Of a DNA stretch of 64,000 bases, positions 35,101 through 46,587 are shown in pieces (the first letter of the stretch is position 1; every line of letters starts with the position of its first letter). The stretch covers positions 46,372 to 110,371 of the forward strand of contig QLIY01000540.1 of the NCBI GenBank assembly GCA_003260075.1. The letters are read 5' to 3'. Source of the stretch: Phallusia mammillata. Lineage: Eukaryota; Chordata; Ascidiacea; Phlebobranchia; Ascidiidae. Position numbers and translations under genes: made by a program. The notes under the pieces were generated by a model. That model had not been told where the DNA came from. It saw nothing but the letters and a program-made list of their open reading frames with translations, and searched no databases.

Positions 35101-37061
35101 GTTATGGCAAAGTTTGAGCCATAGGCGGCAAGGCAGCAATTTTTTTAAAACATGTATTTTAGATGTAGCACACAAGTCACTTTTATCATTTTTGGATTTG
35201 TTTGGAATGGTCTGCAAGAGTGAGTATATGTACTGCAGGTTGACCATTTCTGGGCTAAGAATGTACATCAAATAATGTTTTGACGCAATCTGTTTCAAAA
35301 CTGAAATTAGCTTCTCAGAAACAAAAACAACTAATAATTGATCTTTACAACTTAAAAAAAGGTTATTACCTGTAATTCATCAATCAGAAATTCATTTTCA
35401 CACATTTCATCATCCATTTGTGTTTTCACTTCATCTATATTTTTGTCCCAGTCACTAAAAATTACAAAACAATTCATTTGTTAGAAATATATTTTTTGTG
35501 GTTTGCAGTACTACTTTTACACTCAGAACAATGTTTTAATCTAATGGACAGAAATTAGCTACCAACCAAATCTCTTATTGCAAATCAAACTAAAACATTA
35601 TTAACAAATTTACTCACCTATAGAAAAATGCAATTTCTGTCCACCAGACAAAAACAAACAATCTCATGACATTTTTTTATTGATACAACTTTTAAAAACT
35701 TTAAAAGCAAACACAATCATTACAGGTAAAACGCACTTTGCTAACACGCTGTACCAAACAAAAGTTATTACAAAACAAACGGTAGCAAAGTTTAAAGGTA
35801 TTTATGTCATGATACATATGTTGCTACAGAAAAAATATTCAAAACATTACCAGAAAAACATTGATGTGTGTAAAAACTATTTTAGACACATTTGAATAAT
35901 AGAAGAGATAGTTTTTTTGTTACAACCAATTAAAAATTCAACATCATGCACCTGATAGCATTATTAGTACATAGCTTAGAAGTGGAGTCAAATAAAGAGG
36001 CACTACATTAAACTGTTGTAAGTTACAGCAGAAAAAACAACAACACAGTAGCTGTAAACCAGGGGTGGGGAACCTGCGGCCCGCATGCCTTCTCAATGTG
36101 GCCTGCGTCAGATTTTTGTTAAAGTATGCAACATAGCATAAAAAAACAAACAAAACGTTTATGTACAAATATTTCCTAAAAATTACTTCGACTTTATTGC
36201 TAATCTTCCCATTCCACATTATGACGCCAAACTTATAAAAAAAATGCCACACATTGAAAAACTTGCTATGTTTGTGACGTAACAGTCACTCGATTGCCTT
36301 TTCTTGCAGTAACAAATCATTTGTCATGTGGTGTTATTTTTTGATTTTAGAGCTATTAACGTGCAATCCTTATATTGGTATTTCAAACATATCATTGAAA
36401 AAACAAACAGATCAGTAATAGAGCTAGGGTGTTCCAACTCTTATTTTTTAGTCGAAATAAGTGATATACCTGTATGCCTTGTTTTTTTGCAAACATGTAC
36501 CAGCAAAGAAAAAATCAAATCTGGAGCGATGAAATATAATAACACTTGTGTCCCTTGGGTAGTTTTACACGGAATTTGAAAATAAATAAATATTTGGCCC
36601 GCCGCAAAATGTTGTGCAATTCATGCGGCCCGCAGTACTAAGTAGGTTCCCCGCCCCTGCTGTAAACCAAAGCAAAGTATTGCACATTTCAACAAACACA
36701 AATCCAACATTATATATACAGCATAAAAGTATTTGTGGCAAAATTATAAAACAACATGAAGGCACATTGTGGCAAGACTGAATTCTGAACGTGTTAGGTA
36801 AAATAAAAATCCTTTTAATACCACAAAGGTTCAATACCTTTCTTTTCTTTTGAACTCCACCTCTAAATCACTGTATTTTTGTTCTGCAGCTTTAAGGTCC
36901 AACTGCGCTTGATTCAGGCTCTCTTGTGCCACCTTCCCCCCCCCCCACCACAAAGGTTCAATACCTTTCTTTTCTTTTGAACTCCACCTCTAAACCACTG
37001 TATTTTTGTTCTGCAGCTTTAAGGTCCAGCTGTGCTTGATTCAGGCTCTCTTGTGCCACCT

Positions 37062-37135
<74 letters not shown>

Positions 37136-40100
37136 TACTTCACAATTATTTATTTAGATTTTGTTCTGTAACTTCTATGTTTTGATAAATAGCATTTGTT
37201 ATTTTAAAAAAGATTTCAATAAAGACTATTAAAAAAATTCACCCAAAATCACCTTAGCAGTAAATAATATGTTCATTTTATGTGGCAATTAATAGAACTC
37301 ATCTACTTTTAGAGTTATAAACAGGGTTCCCATCGACTTGAAACCAAAAATAAGGACAAACTGAAAACTCCCCCCCCCCTAGCAGTAAATAATATGTTCA
37401 TTTTATGTGGCAATTAATAGAACTCATTTACTTTTAGAGTTATAAATGAAGAAATATTTATTTCACAAAATACCAGATTCACAAGTTCATAGTTCTGATT
37501 TACAAGCAGGTTTTAGCATAAAAGGTCTGAAATGAATGTATTTGGTAGGACGTGGAAGATTTATTGAATTATATGTCAAGTGTATGTGAAAATAATGGTA
37601 GTATATAACACAACAAAAAGTCTTATCGCAACAGCGTTGAAAACTATCCAATTAAAATTTACCATACAAGGGTCAGAAAAATAACATATGATAAAACTTT
37701 AGTACCTTGATGTCAAAAATCTCACAAGAAAAATATAAGGGTTACAAATTACATGAAAGGTTACACAAAATAAAGTATCTACCTTCACATTGTCCAACTC
37801 TAGTTGGAGTTGATTCCATTTCTGTCGAACTTGACCAACTTCTACTAGAGCCGAATCTCGATCACAAAGTAGCATACTGTTTTCGTCTGTGAAGTTTATT
37901 ATACTTTTGTTCACAAATTCTGGAGATGACATTCATATGCAATACACAAATTCTAAGAAACTTAAAATATGCCCATACTGGTATAATGTTTTTCAGATTA
38001 GCAATGTTGATATTATCACAAATGCATGAAATTCTATTGCAGAATTCAATAAGATGTTTTAAACTTTTTTTCAATTACACTCTGAACTGGAAAACACTTA
38101 AAATTAGAACAAGTCAAAATTGTTTTCCAACCTTTCAGAAATTGGATTGGCATAACTTGGGTTGCTTAGTTTTAATTCAAAAAAGAAAATTGTAATACAA
38201 TTGCACTAAGATGACGTCTAAGCTGGAAATAGCTGTGCCAAGCTGTAATGAGTGTTGTTTTTTAAACCCCCCCCCCATGACGTCTAAGCTGGAAATAGCT
38301 GTGCCAAGCTGTAATGAGTGTTGTGCCAAGGCCATAATTGGAAGGTTGAATGTTCTGCAGCTAATATACACACCATTATCACATTGTCATAGACTTAAAG
38401 AAAGTGTAGGTGGCATATTTTGAAAAATTTAACAGGGAAGGTGTCTCGAAGAAGCTTTTATTAGCTACCCAATCATGTGGTATCTAAAATAGCAAAATTC
38501 ATTTTATACCTTTAAGTGAGCTAATCACGTGGTTTGAGTCAACAGTTGTTTCATTTCCACTTTTCTGAAACCTGTCTTGCTCCACATTTCTCATTTTGGA
38601 AGACATTGAGAGGTAATTCAAAACCTCAGAAACCTTAAAAATGAATGAAGATTAAACGATAACTTTCACACCAGATTATTAATCGTATATGCAAGATTAT
38701 TTCTTTGTCCGAAGTAAACTCAGGAATCAATATTTGTTTTATTTCTACAAGGTAATAAATATTTTCTCACATCTACACATGTGACAATCACATGTTGTCG
38801 GTTGGCATGTGACTTGTCAAGTCATATTTGTCATTACTGCTTTAAAACACTTTCCACTTCAGGTTTGACATGCTAAACACATACACAGCTTGTTTTAACC
38901 AGCAAACATGGTGCTAAAACACTGTCCACTAGGTACAGCAATTTAACATCATAATATGCTCAACAAACTTTGCACTGAACAGTTACGCTCAACAAAAATT
39001 TGACCTAAACGTAATAGCCAACTTTCTGTTGAACAATTAACACTTTACCTGTTCAGACAAAGCCATTGAGTTTAAGTTGATATCAATGGATGCTGCTCTA
39101 CATATTCTGTCCAGCAAATTTCTTTCAGATAACTCCTTGATTTCAGACTTCACTTTTTCCATCAGTTCAATAGTTCTTTCTTCATGATCTTCAAGTGAGG
39201 CTTGCATTTCAATAAACTGTGCTTCTGCAAAAGACTTTTTGTTCAGTTTTTCTTCCAGCTGGGCACAGTGTTGCTGATTTCTGTCCAGGTCCATTCTTAA
39301 AATTGCATTTTCCTCGCTAAGCTGCCTTGAAGATTCATCTTCTGCAGTTGAAAAACTTTGATCTGCAGCAACCAGTGTTGGACTAAACTGTTTTGTTGTC
39401 GCATTTTGAGAAAATTTTTCAGTAATATTCGACATATTCCGAGATACAAGTTCTTCCAAATTGCGCTTGTCTTCTTCCAGTTGTTTAACTTTTGCAGTTA
39501 ATGTCTGGTTTTTCGTATCCATGTCCCTCTTGCTTTTAGTAAGATTTTCGGTCTTCTCACTCCAGTTTTGCTCTCTGGCCTAAAAACAACAATTAATTAA
39601 AAAATTGAGTGACATTTTTCTAAGTGTTCATTGTTGGAAAGTTGGATATAACCATGTTTTCTCTGTGGCTGCCCTTACTTGTTGTAACATGTTTCAAGGT
39701 TGTTCATTTATACCAAAAACTAAATTATAACAAAATTGGATTTAATATGAAAACAACTTTTTTGAACCAAAACAAAAAAACAGTCATTGAAATGAATAAA
39801 GGCACAAGTTCAAACCTGAAATTCAGAACTCATGTTGCTCAAAGCTTCATGTAAATGTCGATTTTTCGTTTCCAGGTCAGTTATAACCCGAGCCAGGATG
39901 TCTTGATTTTCATTTGTAGATTTTTCAAGTGTATCCGCTTTCATTTCCAATATACTGATTACTTCCTTCAAAACACGTTTGCAAGTGAAATGATGTTTAG
40001 AAAAACCTACTTTTCAAAAATCAAAAGTGAGTTCATATTAATTTTCTAGTAAACCTTGAAACTTGTGCAAAACTTTTTTTTATCTTTGTAAATGATTAAA

Positions 40101-42071
40101 TTTGAAGTTGGCGCATCTTAAACAAATTTACTCTTGTTACCTGCTGCTCTTGAATTTTGGTGTCAGATTGATCAAGTTCAAGGACAAGTTCCTCAATTCT
40201 CTGATCAACACTGGATTGAACACTGCTTCCTGCATGTCAAGGTGATGTGTATAGTATATATACCCACAATGAGCGAATACAAGAAATACTTTTGTGAAGG
40301 GTAAAAAAAAATATAGAACTTAAACATTCACAGTTAACAAAGACAAACTTCTTATGTTTTTTTTACAAGCATATCACCTATATCAGGATTTTTTAAACCT
40401 GTGGGGATTTGTATAATTATGTGTGTAGTATAACCTTGGCAATACAATAAATTGGAATACGTATGTGAACATTTAGTTGTTTTTAAATAGTATAAAAATG
40501 TGCAGTAAAATGAAAACGATAAGAATCACTGAGCTATCACATTGCATAAAATCTCTTAAACAAGTCAGTTTCACATTTAAAGTTTAACCCCCAAAAGAAG
40601 ATATCATAATAAATGGACATAAGATCAACCAAGCCACTGTTACATGCATTTACCGCTACCAGGCAGGCGAGGTGTGTCCATTACAATAGAAGCTGAAGTC
40701 AGACTCCCCAAGCTTCCAACATGACTCTGCACAGCCCACTGATCTTGTCGAGCGCCAGGAGTTTTACTGCAAATAATAAAAGTGCAAGATCCTGTACGAA
40801 TTAAAAAATCAAACTCTTACCTTGCAAATGTTGGCCAGCCACTATCAAGGTCATAACCTTTAGCATTAAGGTCAAAGTTTACAGCATTAAGGTCATAAAG
40901 CGATGTGATAAGTGCAGATGCATGAATTCGATTGCATAACACTGATTGATCATTTAAATGCTGGTTTCGTAAACTGTCATTCATAACACAGTTTTGCAAA
41001 CTATCTCCGAGTGTTTGATGAACGAGACAGTATCGGATTAAAGCTCTTCCACGGCCTCGAGATGTTCGCACCTACAAAATAAATTTGGGTATGAACTGAT
41101 ATTTTTCTGAAAGAAAAGGGCAATTGTACATTTGATCATGCACCTATCTCTTCATGTTCATGCTAAAATAAACCAGTTTTATGACGCTTTTATGACCAAC
41201 CCTTAGGTGCTATTGTCAAGGTCCCTAATGACTTAAACAGACTTATTAGTCAATTGTTAAAAATCAATAGCAACAAGCTGCAAAGTGGCCAGCATTGTTA
41301 CACATATGCAATGTTTAATAGATACATTTTAAAGACTATGGATGTGGATAGTATGCTAAAGTATCTTGGTTAAATCTAGTTGCTGGTATACCCATTAACA
41401 TATATGTTGACATTACCTCTTTATTAGCTTGCACATACTTTAAGCCATCACTAAGCCCTTTGGTTCGATGAAGACAACTGTACATCCAGTGCCAATAACT
41501 TTTCTTAGCACTTAATATTCCCCTTTCCTTTAAACTGGAGGTCAACAGAAACTCCAGCTTGGCACACAATCTTTGAAAAAATTGTAATGTATAAACTTTA
41601 AGTAGAGATAGAACATATTAGTTTGATTAAAAAATATATTAAGAAATAGACACAAACAAAAAGACTACAATCTTATAAAGGAAAATGCACCATAGTGAAA
41701 CAAATAACTACAGAAAGGACTGCACATTCCCATAGGTATTGCAAATTAACCTGTGTAAGGCTTGGCTATCATCAGTGATTGGTTCCTTATTCTTATCAAA
41801 CTCGATGTATAGTTGCTTGACGACATCTAAAACAATAAAATATTCTTCACTGTAGTTTTAAGTGTATTTAATCTGTTTTGTAGAATTTATTAAGCATTAA
41901 AGAATTGTTTAACCACAAGTTAAAACTATGCAGTTTGACAGTTTTTAATAACTTTAATTATGTTTACAAACATTGAAAATACTGGCAGGTGAAACCAAAT
42001 TCATTGTGGAGCATGTGGTCTTTACCTTGTAAATCTGTGACAATCTTTGGTAGATTTTCCCTGGCAGCCAT
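31414..42071 (-). CDS. FYCO1: FYVE and coiled-coil domain protein 1 (RUN-coiled coil-FYVE-GOLD)
   Basis: N-terminal exons 42071-42026, 41826-41751, 41570-41417 and 41071-40821 encode a RUN domain (KNKEPITDDSQALHR, RGRALIRYCLVHQTLGDSL, ending DSGWPTFAR). Many exons from 40.8 to 33.3 kb encode a long heptad-rich coiled coil, the largest at about 39580-39049. A FYVE zinc finger at about 33265-32998 has WVRDDDVTKC, RKHHCR, eight cysteine/histidine ligands and RVCRDC. A serine/acidic linker with a possible LC3-interacting motif (SFTDLI) is at about 32500-32390. The GOLD domain ends in exons 31681-31557 and 31459-31414 (QKPGIYTIVLDNTYSR, then TAKEVTYKLDIVP). This order is specific to FYCO1, the Rab7/LC3/PI3P adaptor for kinesin-driven autophagosome and late-endosome transport in mammals. 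An 80-C run splits a GOLD exon, and a coiled-coil exon is falsely duplicated near 36.9-37.1 kb. Confidence 0.92.
31825..31834. other. C-run gap placeholder; duplicates start of a FYCO1 GOLD exon
   Basis: Ten C between copies starting GTTCTTCTGACTCC at about 31668 and 31835. The right copy repeats the first codons of the penultimate exon and its acceptor, a false partial exon. Confidence 0.8.
32062..32141. other. Long C run (80) inside FYCO1 coding region
   Basis: Eighty C. On the coding strand the sequence before it reads EEENEVTIRVGARKE and after it HIARVAYHLQISNDF. Both look like parts of the GOLD domain, so the run probably stands for missing coding sequence. Confidence 0.65.
33416..33791. 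mobile_element. hAT-type MITE, 376 bp, perfect 8-bp TSD
   Basis: The ends are CAGGGGTGTCCAAC and GTTGGACACCCCTG, perfect inverted repeats of 14 bp. They are flanked by identical GTTTAAAG (33408-33415 and 33792-33799). There is no ORF. It lies in a FYCO1 intron next to the FYVE exons. Confidence 0.9.
36060..36659. mobile_element. hAT-type element, 600 bp, perfect 8-bp TSD
   Basis: The left end is CAGGGGTGGGGAACCTGCGG and the right end has CCGCAG, then GGTTCCCCGCCCCTG. These inverted repeats extend to GCGGCCCGC on both sides. Identical flanks CTGTAAAC lie at 36052-36059 and 36660-36667. The ends resemble those of vertebrate and invertebrate hAT/Charlie-like elements. There is no intact transposase. 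FYCO1 intron. Confidence 0.9.
36936..36946. other. C-run gap placeholder duplicating a FYCO1 exon
   Basis: Eleven C between copies starting ACCACAAAGGTTC at about 36820 and 36947. Each copy contains the same coiled-coil exon (coding strand AQESLNQAQLDLKAAEQKY), with a few base differences, so only one is real. Confidence 0.8.
37064..37135. other. Long C run (72), probable sized gap
   Basis: Seventy-two C directly upstream (coding sense) of the second copy of the duplicated FYCO1 exon, with no flanking duplication. The exon's acceptor side is probably lost in it. Confidence 0.65.
37370..37379. other. C-run gap placeholder between duplicated ends
   Basis: Ten C. TAGCAGTAAATAATATG recurs at about 37255 and 37379. 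The left copy is followed by about 48 bp absent from the right, so the two sides may be alleles differing by an insertion. Confidence 0.75.
38267..38276. other. C-run gap placeholder between duplicated ends
   Basis: Ten C between copies starting ATGACGTCTAAGCTGG at 38211 and 38277, about 48 bp identical, in a FYCO1 intron. Confidence 0.8.
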
Positions 42072-42536
42072 ATTTAGATGATGCCACTCATCAGAAGTTT
42101 ACTTACAAACCCTCAGTGCTCATTAGAGAAGTAATTATCTGGTGGACAGCTAATACAGGATTACATACCAACTGCACTTTATACATAGCTTCAATGGCTC
42201 ACAACAACAAACACATCTTCAAAACAAATTGGCACCATTTAATGCCAATACTTTTTCAAAATTTTATAAACATCATCTCTGAAAATTATAAATATCATGA
42301 CTGAAAAAGTAAGTTCCACTTTAGTTGATACCATTAAAACCAATGCTCTAAAGTGCAAAAATAAATGTCAATAAAGGTTGTACAAATACAAGTGTCCAAG
42401 CCAACACCAATGATATAAAAGTAATTTCATTGCAGTTCCAGGTAACTTTAATTGTGAAAATTTTGTTTTTATGCAACTTCAACCTTGAAAAACAATCCGA
42501 CAAGAAAGCTAAAATTGTAAACATATGCAGAACATG

Positions 42537-43946
42537 CTAGTAATAAGGTCTGCGAGGATTGTTTAAAGGGTTAGGTCTAAACTTATATGCAAGCATCATT
42601 CTTTTGCGATAGGCAGAAAAGTCGTCATCATCTTTAGACAGATTGTCTGGTTTCTCGATGCCTAGACCCCTTCCATCGATTGACTTTTGTCCTTGATTGA
42701 CGGGAGCAGTTATGCCTTGACCCTCACTGCCCAAACCCTTTCCTTCTTCCCATCCCATTTTGGCAAGCATTTTAAATCCAACATTGTCACACTGAATTTT
42801 AAACTCCTTATAATCCGAGTAATCTGGGGTGCGACCTTCTTTCAATGCCTTAAATGTTTCCATAAACTTTTCCAACTCAGCAGGTGGAAGAAAATCACCA
42901 AGAAAATGTTTACCTTGTCCCTCTTCAGTAAGTTTTTCAGCAAGAGCTTTTGTTTTCTCCATTTCCATGTATCTTTGTTTATGTTCCCAAGTGCCTGTGA
43001 CATCATCAATATCTTCATCCGAGTCATACTCATGCTTAAATTTCTTTTTCTTTGCATTTGCCTGTGCTGCATCTGCTTGTGCAGCAGCAGCAGCCGTAGC
43101 AGCAGCTGCTTGTTGAGAAGCATTGCGATTCGCCATTACCAGGCTGTACATTGCCTGCATTTCACGCTGCTCTTCAAGCTGTTTCTTTTGTGCTGTACTT
43201 AACTGTTGCACACCTACTAATCCTACTGGGCGATAAGTTGCTGGTAAACCAAGGGATGCTGGTGTTGCTTGAATCACAGGCTGAACAGGATTTGTCATTC
43301 CTGGTATTTCTGCCAATCCAGGTGGCGCAATATCAGTTAGATCAACTTTTTCTCCCCACCGATTTTTCTTTTTTCGTTGCTTCATCTCAGTTTCAGCTTT
43401 AGGTGGTGTAGAAGTTTGCTTTGTTACATCATTTCCAAAACTCATGTTCTGCGCATTTTTAGGCAAAGAACTTGTAATGAGTGCCGATGGAGTTTTTCTT
43501 ATGGCTGGTTCAACCGCTTTTTTTATTTGTGCATTTTTAACTACACCTCTGTTTATTGTTTTTAATTTTTTCACAGGCGTTGGCTGTGTATCTTCATCAC
43601 TGCTACTACTATCATCATTGTGAAAACATTTAGCTGTAACTGAAGTGGCTGTTGGGACAGGTGCTGGGCTGGCTTGCATTTTGTTCTGTTTCATTTGTTG
43701 AAACATGCTTGAAAATCTCGATTTCATAGCAGGAGGTTTTGACAACCTCTGCTTTGGTTGTATCGGTGACTGTGAAGCTGCATTTGCAGAACCTTTTTGG
43801 TTAAGAAAGTTTTTCATAAAGTTGCCATCATTTGGCAGTTGACCATTAGCTTCTGATTTTGCCTTCTTTTCTTCAATCTCCTTTAGCTTTTTGGCCAGCA
43901 AATCGCTTTGCTGGTTAAGCTTTTCAAGTTTTGTATTACTTGCCAT
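42537..43946 (-). CDS. SUGP1: SUGP1-like G-patch splicing factor lacking SURP domains, intronless
   Basis: One uninterrupted ORF of 469 residues. The N-terminal segment ([16 protein letters not shown], then [10 protein letters not shown]) matches the start of SUGP1. The middle has [12 protein letters not shown] and [17 protein letters not shown]. The C-terminal third has [33 protein letters not shown], a G-patch ([16 protein letters not shown]) and the family end [16 protein letters not shown]. Human SUGP1 is about 645 residues with two SURP modules between these blocks. None is visible here, and that space holds a Ser/Pro/Lys-rich linker. SUGP1 links SF3B1 to the helicase DHX15 at branch-point selection, and the DHX15-binding G-patch is intact. 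A single-exon gene among intron-rich neighbours could be an ancient retrocopy. Confidence 0.9.
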   Translation of the reverse strand: MASNTKLEKLNQQSDLLAKKLKEIEEKKAKSEANGQLPNDGNFMKNFLNQKGSANAASQSPIQPKQRLSKPPAMKSRFSSMFQQMKQNKMQASPAPVPTATSVTAKCFHNDDSSSSDEDTQPTPVKKLKTINRGVVKNAQIKKAVEPAIRKTPSALITSSLPKNAQNMSFGNDVTKQTSTPPKAETEMKQRKKKNRWGEKVDLTDIAPPGLAEIPGMTNPVQPVIQATPASLGLPATYRPVGLVGVQQLSTAQKKQLEEQREMQAMYSLVMANRNASQQAAAATAAAAAQADAAQANAKKKKFKHEYDSDEDIDDVTGTWEHKQRYMEMEKTKALAEKLTEEGQGKHFLGDFLPPAELEKFMETFKALKEGRTPDYSDYKEFKIQCDNVGFKMLAKMGWEEGKGLGSEGQGITAPVNQGQKSIDGRGLGIEKPDNLSKDDDDFSAYRKRMMLAYKFRPNPLNNPRRPYY

Positions 43947-44799
43947 TTCAAAAATTCCAATACTTTTAGGTCTTCATCTACTTTTTACAATTATCCCACT
44001 GAAACATACTTTTTACATTTCGTAATACCACAGAATTCAAGGTTAAACATTTCACACAAACGACTTTGGTTTGGCTCTGCCATTTCTTGTTTATGTTACA
44101 CCGTACTTACTCATTTTTTTCGTTTTTGATGTATTATCATAAAATCTTAATGTTGATATGTTTAACCATAAAGTATTGTATGGTTTAACAAAGAGTACTT
44201 GACACAAAACAAATACCACCGAGTCCGAAATCAAAACCTTGGTACAAAAAATACTTTTGTGATGACAACCTATGCTGCCTCCAGTGGCGACAAACCTTTA
44301 GCAAATTTCTGATGTGGTGCAGCAACCGAATCAGCTACCCGGTTTGAGAGGTTTATATCATTAAACCAGGACACGAATCACATTAAATGCCGAGCCTGAA
44401 CCGAAACCAAGCCACTAAAAATTCAGCCGCATGTATTTTTTTTAATTGCCATGCGAACAATGTGGTCAAAAATGACAATTTGTAGGTGTCCTCAGTGCTT
44501 ACGTAGTTAAAATCCTTTTGTAGTGATAAGGTATTTCTCTCCGTAAGGGGAAGCATTACCATTGCACAAAACAGGACGTAAACTCGTTTAAACACTGCCA
44601 ATCGGTTGAGACCGAGTAGTTTGCACGACCCGAATAAAAAACATAAAATATTCACTTTTTCAACCTATTCCGAACCCGTACCCCAAAACAGAAAATATGT
44701 TGCTTGAAAAATAAAGTGCGCCAAAAAGTAAATGTAATAGCGTCACGAGCAGTACTATGTATAGCAACTTTAAACAACGTTGAAGGCAGACATTGTCAT

Positions 44800-45078
44800 T
44801 TAATTTTTATCGGTCTTTTTTATTACGTCCTTAAATGTATGAGTAGAGACATATTTTTGCGACCATGGCGCAAAGTTTGATATTAGACAAGCGTTATTTA
44901 ATACCACAGGACAAGCCATGAAACTAAATTCCTCGTGAATTTTATAGGCTCGATCTTCTTTTATTTGAGCGTAAGGTGACTCTCGAGTCATGACGCACTT
45001 CTGGTTAATAACTCCCTGTGGGAAATTTACTCCAAAAATTACAGCAAAAAAAAACAGTGAGAAAAGCACAGACAGCAT
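44800..45078 (-). CDS. Possible small secreted protein, 92 residues
   Basis: A single ORF starting MLSVLFSLFFFAVIFGVNFP, a credible signal peptide. A 65-70 residue mature part with few cysteines follows (KCVMTRES, ACPVV, NACLI). There is a GC-rich patch with E-box and CRE-like motifs just upstream. I recognise no family. It may be a chance ORF. Confidence 0.3.
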   Translation of the reverse strand: MLSVLFSLFFFAVIFGVNFPQGVINQKCVMTRESPYAQIKEDRAYKIHEEFSFMACPVVLNNACLISNFAPWSQKYVSTHTFKDVIKKTDKN

Positions 45079-45691
45079 GTGACCGTCACGTGGTATTAGC
45101 AGCAGCTACCGCAGCGGCGCAGCCGACGTCACGATAACGATCATGTGACAAATTGTGTATTTCGAATGTTTGTCAGAATTCCGATTACTACAGCAGTGTT
45201 TCATATAATATATGTTTAGTGTTTGCATTTTTATTGTGCACAGTGGTTGCCATTTTTATTGTCTACACTACAGGTAAACACTTAATAATTTGAAGTACTT
45301 GCACTTACAACGTTAAATGATTTTCAGAACATCTTATTTTGACATACAAATGAAATAATATATGTAAGTTGTTTTGCTATCTGAATATTTTCTTATTATT
45401 ATCACAAGCGTTCCTAGAATTTAATTTTTGTTTGTACGTCACAAATCGTGCTGCTGGCATGGTGATAGTCCTACTTAAAAAATGCCCAATTAGCCGGTGC
45501 CCTGTGTTGTATCAATAAGCTCAATTAAATGACAACTGCGTATGCGACAGTCTAGGGTTGATTGAGGTAAAAATCATTTCATTTATATAGTGTAAATGTT
45601 GCGCACAATCAAGTCTGTAGCGTGGCTAACATGTGTATCCACTTTTTATGTGTAAATACGTGTATTAATCATTGCAACAAGACTTCGACTC

Positions 45692-46105
45692 TTGAAATGC
45701 TACGTGTGGTCAGTTCTCGTATATGGCTGTGAGTGTTGGACCATCAGCCAAACGACGCAGAAGCGCCTGGAGGCAGCGGAAATGTGGTTTCTGCGAAGAA
45801 TGATGCGCATATCCTGGACGATGAAGGTGCGAAATGACGCGGTGCTGCAGCGGGCTGGAACAACAAGACAGTTGATGTGGACCATCGTCATGAGACAGGT
45901 TCGATTTCTCGGTCACGTGCTTCGTAAGAAGCAATTGGAACATCTGGTGCTCACCGGAAAGGTGGAGGGGCGAAGAGATCGTGGTCGGCAGCGTATGACT
46001 TATCTTGGATGGCTATCACGTGTCACAGGCAAATTGCCGCTGGACATCATCCGGAAGTGTATGGAAAGACAGGAACATTTGATTGTCGCCGACGTCAGAC
46101 TCTGA
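45692..46105 (+). mobile_element. Non-LTR retrotransposon (LINE) 3' fragment
   Basis: The ORF encodes the region that follows the reverse transcriptase palm in many animal LINEs. It has WSVLVYGCECWTISQTTQKR, AAEMWFLRRMM, LGHVLRK and KVEGRRDRGRQRMTYL. About 137 residues remain open, ending at a stop. No RT catalytic core or endonuclease is present upstream, so this is a 5'-truncated copy. The exact clade cannot be fixed by eye. The open frame suggests a fairly recent insertion. Confidence 0.85.
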
Positions 46106-46587
46106 CAGGGCACCTCTATTGTAATCAGGAACATATGTTGGTCAGGTTTTTCCAAGGGCAATTTATTATAGGAAGCACTGGCTTTGAAACACAGTGAAAA
46201 GTGTTCGGGAGCAAATAAACAGAAAAGTTTCAGCTGAATAGTGAGAGAACGCCGAGAAAAAAGGAAATGCTGTACTGTAAACATACCGTGCGGCATTTCG
46301 TTGTTAAAAGCAGACACACGACAGAGACCACACCAGATAAATAATAGTATGGGCATGGTAGTGTAAAGTGTAATGTTGCGGTCTGAATTCTTAAATGTTT
46401 ACTAATACAAACGTTCTCGTTTAACTTTATGCTGTATGTTTAGCGTCGTGCAACCGTCCATTAAGATTTGAATCTGTCTTTAGGACAAAAATAGTCACAT
46501 TACAAAAATACATGAATACAATTACTTTCGATAAAAAATTAAACGAATTGTTTTAGCAGATTTGTTAAGGGGTAAAATCTGCTTACC

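Larger units (their letters stand above)
43947..46587. other. Intergenic region SUGP1 to ABCA5-like
   Basis: This stretch contains the 5' flank of SUGP1, a possible small secreted-protein ORF (44800-45078, -) and a GC-richer patch at 45080-45160 with CACGTG and GACGTCA motifs. It also holds the LINE fragment and the 5' flank of the ABC transporter. Nothing else is recognisable. Confidence 0.4.

Noticed and set aside
42687..43202. Plus-strand 171-codon ORF
   Set aside because: It is the antisense of the SUGP1 coding region; composition (Phe/Ser/Cys-rich) is that of a shadow frame.
44383..44655. Minus-strand 90-codon ORF
   Set aside because: No domain, no clear start context or splice partners; probably chance.
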